DNA of 5,822 bases from Polaromonas sp. (GTDB lineage: Bacteria > Pseudomonadota > Gammaproteobacteria > Burkholderiales > Burkholderiaceae_C). The notes under the pieces are model-generated. The model made no database searches and had not been told where the DNA came from. It saw only the letters and a list, made by a program, of their open reading frames with translations. A program made the translations under genes and the position numbers. The stretch spans positions 1-5,822 of the forward strand of contig JABMMH010000106.1 in assembly GCA_013205645.1 (NCBI GenBank), written 5' to 3'. The number at the start of each line of letters is the position of its first letter. Position 1 is the stretch's first letter. Positions 1 through 4,444 of the stretch are shown one piece after another.

Positions 1-398
1 ACGGCGGTAAAACAGTTGTGATGGTCGGCGACGGCGTCAACGACGCACCTGCTTTGGCTGCAGCCGATATCGGCATGGCCATGGGCACTGGCACGGACGT
101 GGCGATGCACGCGGCCGGCGTGACGCTGATGCGCGGCGATGTCTCGTTGGTCGAAGGGGCGTTGGATATTTCACACCGCACGGTGATAAAAATCCGGCAA
201 AACTTGTTCTGGGCTTTTGCCTATAACGTGGCCGGCATTCCGCTGGCGGCCTTGGGCTATTTGAACCCGGTGCTGGCGGGTGCGGCCATGGCGCTGTCAA
301 GTGTCAGCGTCATGGCCAATGCCTTGCTGCTCAAGCGTTGGCGGCTCAAGCAGGTGCCGCGCCGTTCAGGCGAGGCGGATCAGGCCAACGTTGGGTAG
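1..398 (+). CDS. copA: Cu(I)-translocating P1B-type ATPase, C-terminal fragment (5' end outside window)
   Basis: This is the last 131 residues of a heavy-metal P-type ATPase of the inner membrane, which uses ATP to export monovalent copper (or silver) from the cytoplasm. The reading frame is open from base 3 and stops with TAG at 396-398. Counting from the first visible codon, the Mg-binding P-domain motif GDGVNDAP lies at residues 9-16. It is followed by the typical hinge segment GMAMGTGTDVA and then two hydrophobic helices. The first holds N67, Y74, N75 and P80, matching the N(x)6YN(x)4P signature of Cu(I) ATPase helix 7. The second holds M96, S99 and S100, matching the MxxSS signature of helix 8. 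These intramembrane residues favour Cu(I)/Ag(I) over Zn/Cd/Pb transporters. The tail after the last helix is short and basic. The N-terminal metal-binding domains, actuator domain and DKTG phosphorylation site lie outside the window. The 3' end overlaps the convergent reductase gene by 19 bp. The family call is firm; copA versus a paralogue such as copF or ctpA cannot be settled. Confidence 0.95.
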   Translation, partial: GGKTVVMVGDGVNDAPALAAADIGMAMGTGTDVAMHAAGVTLMRGDVSLVEGALDISHRTVIKIRQNLFWAFAYNVAGIPLAALGYLNPVLAGAAMALSSVSVMANALLLKRWRLKQVPRRSGEADQANVG

Positions 399-1483
399 TC
401 TGTGTAGCCTTTGACGCCACCACCGTAAAAGGTGGTTTGGTCTTGCGCGTTCATAGTCGCGTCTTCACGCAGGCGACGCACCAAGTCAGGGTTGGCGATG
501 AACGGCCGGCCAAAGGCAATCAGATCGGCGCCGTCGGCAGCCGCTTTTTCAGCCAATGCTTTGTCGTAACCGTTGTTGACCATCCAAGCACCTTTGCCAC
601 CGGCGATGCGGTAAGCGCTCTTGAGTGCGGCGTAATCAAACGGCCGATCTGCCATCTCACGTGGACCGCCGGTAGAGCCCTCAATCACGTGGATATAGGC
701 TAAGTTGAGTGATGCCAGTTGACGCACCACGTACTCGAACAGCGGCTGCGGATCGGTGTCGTGCACATCGCCAGCCGGTGTCACCGGTGACAGGCGAATG
801 CCGGTACGGCCGCCACCAATTGCGTCGGTCACTGCACGCACGATTTCGAGCGTTAGACGCGCACGGTTCTCAATGCTGCCGCCGTGATCATCGGTGCGCT
901 GGTTGCTGCCATTTTTCAAAAATTGGTCAAGCAAGTAGCCGTTGGCGGCATGGATTTCGACGCCGTCAAAGCCGGCCGTTTCAACGGCGTTGCGGGCGGC
1001 AGCCTTGAAGGTGTGCACGAGACTTGGCAGTTCCTCGGCGCTGAGTGCGCGCGGCTCGGAGGTGTCTACAAACGTTGGCACGCCGTCTTTGATGAGCACG
1101 GTTTTGGCCTTGGCGGTGATGGCCGATGGCGCGACGGGTGCGCCGTTGTCAGGCTGCAGGTCGGTGTGTGAAATGCGGCCAACGTGCCAGAGCTGGACAA
1201 TCATCTTGCCGCCAGCTTGGTGCACGCTGTCGGTGATTTTTTTCCAGCCATCAAGTTGCTCGCTGCCATACAGGCCGGGCACGTCAGAGTAGCCTTGGCC
1301 TTGCTGGCTGATGGCAGTGGCTTCTGAGATGATCAGACCGGCCGTGGCGCGCTGTGTGTAGTACTCGACCATGAGCGGTGTGGGTGTCGCGTCAGGCGCG
1401 CGGTTGCGCGTCAGCGGTGCCATCACGATGCGGTTGGCGAGGTTGATGTCGCCGACTTGGATGGGCGTGAAAAGAGAGGTCAT
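380..1483 (-). CDS. nemA: Old Yellow Enzyme family alkene reductase (N-ethylmaleimide reductase type)
   Basis: This 367-residue FMN-dependent oxidoreductase has the usual length for bacterial Old Yellow Enzymes (about 360-370). Family members use NAD(P)H to reduce activated C=C bonds of enones and maleimides, and often nitro compounds or nitrate esters, in the cytoplasm. Visible landmarks follow PETN reductase/NemA order: MAPLTRNR with T25 near the flavin O4; QLWHVGR with Q97, W99 and H100; the substrate-anchoring pair H178/N181 (HAAN) followed by the proton donor Y183 in NGYLLDQF; GGSIENR at 201-207; R230; and the flavin phosphate segment around FGRPFIANPDL with R326. All key residues are present, so it should be active. 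The ATG at 1481-1483 is supported by an AAGGA ribosome-binding site (complement of 1490-1494) six bases upstream. No regulator gene is adjacent, and no convincing sigma70 promoter was found upstream. The stop codon lies inside the 3' end of copA. The true substrate cannot be read from sequence, so nemA is a family-level name; xenobiotic reductase and 12-oxophytodienoate reductase-like are equivalent labels. Confidence 0.96.
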   Translation of the reverse strand: MTSLFTPIQVGDINLANRIVMAPLTRNRAPDATPTPLMVEYYTQRATAGLIISEATAISQQGQGYSDVPGLYGSEQLDGWKKITDSVHQAGGKMIVQLWHVGRISHTDLQPDNGAPVAPSAITAKAKTVLIKDGVPTFVDTSEPRALSAEELPSLVHTFKAAARNAVETAGFDGVEIHAANGYLLDQFLKNGSNQRTDDHGGSIENRARLTLEIVRAVTDAIGGGRTGIRLSPVTPAGDVHDTDPQPLFEYVVRQLASLNLAYIHVIEGSTGGPREMADRPFDYAALKSAYRIAGGKGAWMVNNGYDKALAEKAAADGADLIAFGRPFIANPDLVRRLREDATMNAQDQTTFYGGGVKGYTDYPTLA

Positions 1484-1500
1484 GGAAGATCCTTGTTATT

Positions 1501-1519
1501 GTTGAAGAAGGGTTGAAGA
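1501..1519. repeat. Short direct repeat GTTGAAGA x2, 11-bp period, in the nemA leader
   Basis: GTTGAAGA occurs at 1501-1508 and again at 1512-1519, so the copies repeat every 11 bp, about one helical turn. On the nemA strand this is TCTTCAAC twice, 17-35 bases upstream of the nemA ATG and just upstream of its ribosome-binding site. It could bind a regulator on one face of the helix or be a chance low-complexity stretch. No known operator was recognised. Confidence 0.4.
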
Positions 1520-1770
1520 GAGAAAAATGAGCAGTGCTGTGTGAGAACACCAGCAGCAGAAAAGACAGCGATGTGATGACAACGCGCCCGAAAAATCGAC
1601 CTCATTTAAGCCATTGATGCTAGCGCTTTCTGGATAGACTTGCTCGACACAGGACGGCTTTGCGTGGCTATCGGACTGGTCCTACAAGGCTTGGGGCGTG
1701 TCCCTGATTTGCGTTTGCCGGTGCCGCCTTTAAGCTTGTCTATCGATTTCTTTTGAGGCTGCCTGTAGAT

Positions 1771-1783
1771 TGCATGGCATGCA
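1771..1783. repeat. 13-bp palindrome TGCATGGCATGCA
   Basis: TGCATG and CATGCA flank a single central G, giving a perfect inverted repeat with 6-bp arms. It lies in the gene-poor interval, about 290 bp upstream of the nemA start and 82-112 bp upstream of the possible ORF starts at 1865/1895. Its size suits a small dimeric regulator, but no family-specific operator was recognised and chance is possible. Confidence 0.35.
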
Positions 1784-1894
1784 TTCTTTGCGCCTTAACT
1801 TAGCCACTGACGAATTTTTTGTCAGCCTTTCACGCTCATTTCATCATGTCCAACACGGTCATTCGTGACGCTCTCAGGAAGGCTTGGAAATAAC

Positions 1895-2170
1895 ATGCTC
1901 TTTCAACTCATGCATCGCGCCCCACCATCCCATTTCGCTCATCACCATCGCCAACTTGACCGTACGCAAGAAACGCATCAGCGTCGGCTCGTCAGCTTAC
2001 ATGCCAGTTTGGCGGAGTTGACCTTGGTGAACCGATTGCGTTCGCGTACGCGAACGGATCTTGCGCTTGACACGTTGCAGCGCGGCGCCGCGATCATTGA
2101 GCTGACAACAAAGCACTGGTTTGCGGGTGCTGTCGATGTCCGGCAAAAAGGCCTTAAAAGTTCGCCCTGA
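1895..2170 (+). CDS. Possible small protein of unknown family (91 aa), perhaps a gene remnant
   Basis: I do not recognise this protein. Starting from the ATG at 1895 it has 91 codons and ends with TGA at 2168-2170. A GTG at 1865 would add ten residues. The ATG is preceded by AGGAAGG at 1876-1882, a good Shine-Dalgarno sequence but 12 bases away, which is long. The N-terminal third is rich in His, Gln and Arg (residues around HFAHHHRQLDRTQETHQRR). A leucine-rich, probably helical segment (LVSLHASLAELTLVNRL) follows, then a short C-terminal part with ELTTKHWFAGAVDVRQ. There is no signal peptide, membrane helix or catalytic motif. The frame contains an 18-bp perfect palindrome, and its stop sits in the loop of an inverted repeat. 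The in-frame sequence downstream, beyond three stops, repeats the motif H-[AV]-S-L-A-[EQ]-L-T, which hints that this is part of a larger broken gene. It may equally be a chance ORF. Confidence 0.25.
   Translation: MLFQLMHRAPPSHFAHHHRQLDRTQETHQRRLVSLHASLAELTLVNRLRSRTRTDLALDTLQRGAAIIELTTKHWFAGAVDVRQKGLKSSP
2039..2056. repeat. Perfect 18-bp palindrome CGTTCGCGTACGCGAACG
   Basis: The 18 bases equal their own reverse complement with no spacer, centred on the TA of the central GTAC. The next flanking pair (G/G) breaks the symmetry. A perfect 18-bp palindrome is unlikely by chance in a window this size (roughly a few per cent by simple counting). It could be a dimeric repressor operator or other protein-binding site. 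It is unlikely to act as an RNA hairpin because there is no loop. It does not match the parS consensus. Confidence 0.6.
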
Positions 2171-2186
2171 GGGGTCGCGTTTTAAG
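2153..2186. repeat. Nested inverted repeat CTTAAAA ... TTTTAAG around a CCC-TGA-GGG core
   Basis: CTTAAAA (2153-2159) and TTTTAAG (2180-2186) are perfect 7-bp arms. Between them, CCC (2165-2167) and GGG (2171-2173) flank TGA, the stop codon of the doubtful ORF. The A-tract, GC core and T-tract order resembles a bidirectional terminator, but the GC stem is only three pairs, so termination would be weak at best. Confidence 0.3.
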
Positions 2187-2402
2187 ACGTGAAATGATCA
2201 AGTCCTTCCTCAAGTTCATTGAGCGCTTGCCACGTCAGCTTGGCGCAGTTGACGCCAGCTGAACTCGTGCAGGATGTGTTGGGTGCGCATGAGCGCATTG
2301 AGGCGGTCACCGGCCGCCCGGTCGCGTGAGTTTGCGCGGCTGAAAGGGTGAGCCATGAAAACCGCTGTGCCCACGCGCCGAGGCAATATTTTTCCGGCGC
2401 AC

Positions 2403-2431
2403 AAAAACTATCTCACCGCCTGAGCGGCGGT
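2403..2431 (-). terminator. Probable intrinsic terminator of the thiolase gene
   Basis: ACCGCC (2415-2420) and GGCGGT (2426-2431) form a perfect six-pair GC-rich stem with a five-base loop. On the minus strand this hairpin begins ten bases past the thiolase stop codon. Seven bases after it comes a run of five U residues (complement of AAAAA at 2403-2407). Position and orientation fit a Rho-independent terminator. The gap before the U run makes it weaker than the classic form. Confidence 0.55.
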
Positions 2432-2440
2432 CCTGTGACT

Positions 2441-3625
2441 TCACATGCGTTCAAAGATGGCAGCAATCCCTTGGCCACCGCCTATGCACATGGTCACCAG
2501 TGCGTAGCGGCCTTGGATGCGCTGCAGTTCGTACAAGGCCTTGACGGTGATCAGCGCACCGGTGGCGCCTATGGGGTGGCCTAGTGAGATGCCTGAGCCG
2601 TTAGGATTCACCTTGGCTGGGTCGAGTCCCAGATCGCGGGTGACGGCGCAGGCTTGAGCTGCAAACGCCTCGTTGGCTTCAATGACGTCCAAGTCTTTGA
2701 CTGTCAGGCCTGCTTTTTTAAGCGCCAGCTGCGTGGCGGGCACTGGGCCTATGCCCATGTATTTGGGGTCGACGCCAGCGTGCGCATAGGCCACCAAGCG
2801 GGCCAGCGGTTGGATGCCGCGAGCCTTGGCGGTCCCGGCTTCCATCATCACCAGCGCGGCGGCGGCGTCGTTGATACCGGAAGCGTTGCCGGCTGTGACG
2901 GTGCCGTTCTCTTTGATGAAGACGGGTTTGAGCTTGGCCATGTCGGCCATCGTGCAGTTCGGGCGGAAGTGTTCGTCGGTGTCGTAGGCGACCTCGCCTT
3001 TGCGGCTTTTCAGCATGACCGGTACGATTTGCTCTTTGAAGCGACCGCCTTCGATGGCGTGCTGGGCACGGTTGTGGCTCTCAACGGCCAAGGCATCTTG
3101 GTCGTCGCGCGTGATGCCCCATTTGGCGGCGATGTTTTCGGCGGTCACGCCCATGTGGATGCTGTGGAAAGGGTCGTGCAGGGCGCCGACCATCATGTCG
3201 ATCATCTTGCTGTCGCCCATGCGCGCACCAAAGCGTGTAGCCAAGCTGACGTAGGGCGCGCGGCTCATGTTTTCGGCACCGCCGCCAATGGCGATGTCGG
3301 TGTCGCCCAGCAAGATGCTCTGGCTGGCCGAGATAATGGCTTGCAGGCCTGAGCCGCAAAGCCGGTTGACGTTGAAGGCGGGCGTGCCTTCGGCGCAGCC
3401 ACCGTTGATGGCGGCGACGCGCGACAAATACATGTCTTTGGCTTCGGTGTTGACGACGTGGCCGAAGACCACGTGGCCCACGTCCTTGCCTTCAACGCCA
3501 GCACGCGACAGCGACTCGCGGGCGACGAGTGCAGCGAGCTCGGTGGGGGGAATGTCCTTCAAGCTGCCGCCAAAAGTTCCAATGGCGGTGCGCACACCGC
3601 TGGCAATCACGACTTCACGACTCAT
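2441..3625 (-). CDS. bktB: Beta-ketothiolase / acetyl-CoA C-acetyltransferase (BktB-type)
   Basis: This 394-residue thiolase has the same length as Cupriavidus BktB and strongly resembles what I recall of that protein, especially SREVVIASGVRTAIGTFGG at the start and the C-terminal half. It condenses two acetyl-CoA molecules (BktB also acetyl-CoA plus propionyl-CoA) to a 3-ketoacyl-CoA, or runs the reverse thiolysis. It therefore links central metabolism to polyhydroxyalkanoate synthesis or acyl-CoA breakdown in the cytoplasm. Catalytic residues are intact: nucleophile C90 in NRLCGSG, NEAF at 317-320, H350 in SGISLGHPIGATGA, and C380 in MCIGGGQG, with GNASGIND at 247-253 typical of the family. 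The ATG at 3623-3625 has a GGAG ribosome-binding site six bases upstream (complement of 3632-3635). It is transcribed divergently from the toxin-antitoxin operon across a 151-bp spacer and followed by a hairpin terminator. No phaB, phaC or fatty-acid oxidation gene is beside it here. Thiolase is certain; BktB rather than PhaA is likely from resemblance. Confidence 0.96.
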   Translation of the reverse strand: MSREVVIASGVRTAIGTFGGSLKDIPPTELAALVARESLSRAGVEGKDVGHVVFGHVVNTEAKDMYLSRVAAINGGCAEGTPAFNVNRLCGSGLQAIISASQSILLGDTDIAIGGGAENMSRAPYVSLATRFGARMGDSKMIDMMVGALHDPFHSIHMGVTAENIAAKWGITRDDQDALAVESHNRAQHAIEGGRFKEQIVPVMLKSRKGEVAYDTDEHFRPNCTMADMAKLKPVFIKENGTVTAGNASGINDAAAALVMMEAGTAKARGIQPLARLVAYAHAGVDPKYMGIGPVPATQLALKKAGLTVKDLDVIEANEAFAAQACAVTRDLGLDPAKVNPNGSGISLGHPIGATGALITVKALYELQRIQGRYALVTMCIGGGQGIAAIFERM

Positions 3626-3735
3626 CTTTGTCTCCAGTAGTTTAAACAGTCAAGTCGTAAATGTTACGCCTCTAGGCTACAGGTGGCTGACAGCGCGGCC
3701 TCAACTGACGGAGGGACAAGCGCTGCAGGTTAAAA

Positions 3736-3762
3736 TGTACAAATTGAATATTTTGTACAAAT
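3736..3762 (+). promoter_or_regulatory. Toxin-antitoxin operator with two TGTACA boxes
   Basis: TGTACAAAT occurs at 3736-3744 and again at 3754-3762. Because TGTACA is itself palindromic, TGTACAAA (3736-3743) and TTTGTACA (3752-3759) also form a perfect 8-bp inverted repeat around an 8-base spacer. The box centres are 18 bp apart. The site ends 14 bases before the antitoxin ATG in an AT-rich patch within GC-rich DNA. From the literature, E. coli YefM-YoeB represses its own operon through TGTACA core boxes. The downstream antitoxin is of the same Phd/YefM family, so autoregulation through this site is a strong inference. A TAAAAT hexamer at 3731-3736 fits a -10 element (no good -35 seen) and would overlap the first box. 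The site also lies upstream of the divergent thiolase gene, about 110 bp from its start. Confidence 0.75.
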
Positions 3763-3776
3763 ACGATGATTGAGCC

Positions 3777-4022
3777 ATGCAAACCATCCCTTTGAGTGAG
3801 TTTCGTGCGAATGCCTCGGCCATGATTGATCTGGTCGAGCGTGGCGAGACCGTGCGCATCTTGCGGCACGGCAAACCCGTCGCTGAATTGGTGCCGGTGA
3901 CCAACGATACAACGCCTCGCGTGCCGAGCTGGAAGCGGGTGATCGAACCGCTGCACATCATCCGGCCAGACGGTAAGACGGGCGCTCAGTTCATCGTCGA
4001 AGAGCGTGAGGCGGGTTGGTGA
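3777..4022 (+). CDS. Type II antitoxin, Phd/YefM family
   Basis: This 81-residue protein has the size and layout of Phd/YefM antitoxins. The N-terminal DNA-binding fold is recognisable from MQTIPLSEFRANASAMIDLV (residues 1-20), the family's conserved start in which a short strand and helix lead to the V-E-R-G-E turn. Next comes the strand pair ending in ILRHGKPVAELVPV (28-41). The remainder (about 42-81), ending in the acidic, Trp-terminated EEREAGW, is the expected flexible toxin-binding tail. Known role: it neutralises the cognate toxin and, alone or in complex, represses its own operon. The start is the only sensible ATG, but its Shine-Dalgarno sequence is poor (a GAG two bases away), so translation may be modest. 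The TGA overlaps the toxin ATG by one base (TGATG), implying translational coupling. A matching TGTACA operator lies upstream. No conserved element appears to be missing. Confidence 0.92.
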   Translation: MQTIPLSEFRANASAMIDLVERGETVRILRHGKPVAELVPVTNDTTPRVPSWKRVIEPLHIIRPDGKTGAQFIVEEREAGW

Positions 4023-4441
4023 TGCGTATCTTGATGGACACTTCAGCGCTTTATAAGCGCTACAACGCTGAGCCCGGACGGGCGCAGGTGATGGCCGCTG
4101 GCGAAAGGGCCAGTGAGCTGGTGGTGGCGGCCCATTGCAAGACTGAGATTGCCTCGGCTCTGAACCGCCAGCGTCATGACGGGCTGGTGAGTGCTGACGA
4201 CTACGCCCGCATCATGCGCATCGTGCAAGACGACTTTGCCGACTTCACGCTGGTGGCGCTGGACGGCCGGGTCGAGGCGCATGCCGCCCAAGCCATGGAA
4301 AGTAACCGACTGCGCGCGACAGATGCGCTGCACATTGGCGCCGCTCGAGCGGCACGCGTTGACCTGTTTGTGACGGCGGACCGCCGGCAGGCGCAAGCTG
4401 CCGAGTCGCTGGGCCTGAAAACCGAACTGATAGAGGTTTGA
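4022..4441 (+). CDS. vapC: PIN-domain ribonuclease toxin, VapC family
   Basis: From the ATG at 4022 the protein has 139 residues, normal for VapC toxins. These are Mg/Mn-dependent endoribonucleases; characterised members cut tRNAs (initiator tRNA or anticodon loops) or rRNA. The four acidic PIN residues are in place: D6 in ILMDTSALYKRY, E42 in KTEIASALNR, D101 in ATDALHIGAA, and D120 in VTADRRQ. The nuclease should therefore be active. Three adjacent start codons are possible, TTG 4016, GTG 4019 and ATG 4022. The ATG is preferred because it is the standard codon, overlaps the antitoxin stop as TGATG and begins directly at the PIN strand. The GAGG at 4008-4011 is ten bases from it and seven from the GTG, so GTG remains possible. 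The gene is directly downstream of its antitoxin and ends three bases before mnmG, whose ribosome-binding site it contains. The family call is firm; the RNA target is unknown. Confidence 0.93.
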   Translation: MRILMDTSALYKRYNAEPGRAQVMAAGERASELVVAAHCKTEIASALNRQRHDGLVSADDYARIMRIVQDDFADFTLVALDGRVEAHAAQAMESNRLRATDALHIGAARAARVDLFVTADRRQAQAAESLGLKTELIEV

Positions 4442-4444
4442 TTT

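Larger units (their letters stand above)
1484..2440. other. 957-bp gene-poor interval between nemA and the thiolase gene
   Basis: No complete gene of a recognised family was found here on either strand. The nemA-proximal part (1484-1860) carries the nemA leader, scattered AT-rich patches and short inverted repeats (1771-1783 and 1807-1825), but no long open frame. The middle (1865-2170) has the only sizeable ORF, listed separately. From 2171 to 2440 the sequence is broken by stops. It still contains protein-like stretches: the frame at 2198-2329 reads SLAQLTPAELVQDVLGAHER and onward to a TGA, and 2355-2423 is a 22-codon ORF with a plausible AGGG ribosome-binding site. These fragments and the repeated motif at 2000-2023 and 2231-2254 suggest decayed coding DNA, but I could not name the original gene. 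The end of the interval holds the thiolase terminator. The remnant interpretation is inference. Confidence 0.5.

Noticed and set aside
419..436. ACCACC-GTAAAA-GGTGGT hairpin 20 bases past the copA stop
   Set aside because: It could terminate copA, but it is made of nemA codons for a Gly/Thr-rich tail and is followed by TTGGTCTT, not a T run. Too weak to annotate.
338..1292. Several plus-strand frames of about 95-121 codons opposite nemA
   Set aside because: They lie on the complement of a complete Old Yellow Enzyme gene and show no recognisable domain.
1807..1825. CTGAC ... GTCAG inverted repeat with a T run in the loop
   Set aside because: Only five pairs with a nine-base loop, and the T run is inside the loop rather than after the stem; not a terminator and probably chance.
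1846..1893. 15-codon ORF starting ATG at 1846
   Set aside because: Too short, no ribosome-binding site, and it overlaps the possible start region of the 91-codon ORF.
2198..2329. The stretch ending GAHERIEAVTGRPVA looked slightly like the region before the FRxPxG motif of polysaccharide deacetylases
   Set aside because: No deacetylase catalytic motif (DDG or HxxxH) can be found in any frame nearby, so the resemblance is too short to name a family.
2216..2404. A 62-codon minus-strand frame between the doubtful ORF and the thiolase gene
   Set aside because: There is no family resemblance, it covers the thiolase terminator spacer, and plus-strand frames here look at least as protein-like. Kept only as part of the gene-poor interval.
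2654..3352. A 232-codon plus-strand frame opposite the thiolase gene
   Set aside because: It is the mirror of a well-supported thiolase with all catalytic residues, and has the Gly/Val/His-rich composition of a shadow frame.
3626..3776. Thiolase promoter elements in the divergent spacer
   Set aside because: TTGACT (complement of 3648-3653) is a fair -35, but a -10 at normal spacing would overlap the start codon. No pair of hexamers was convincing.
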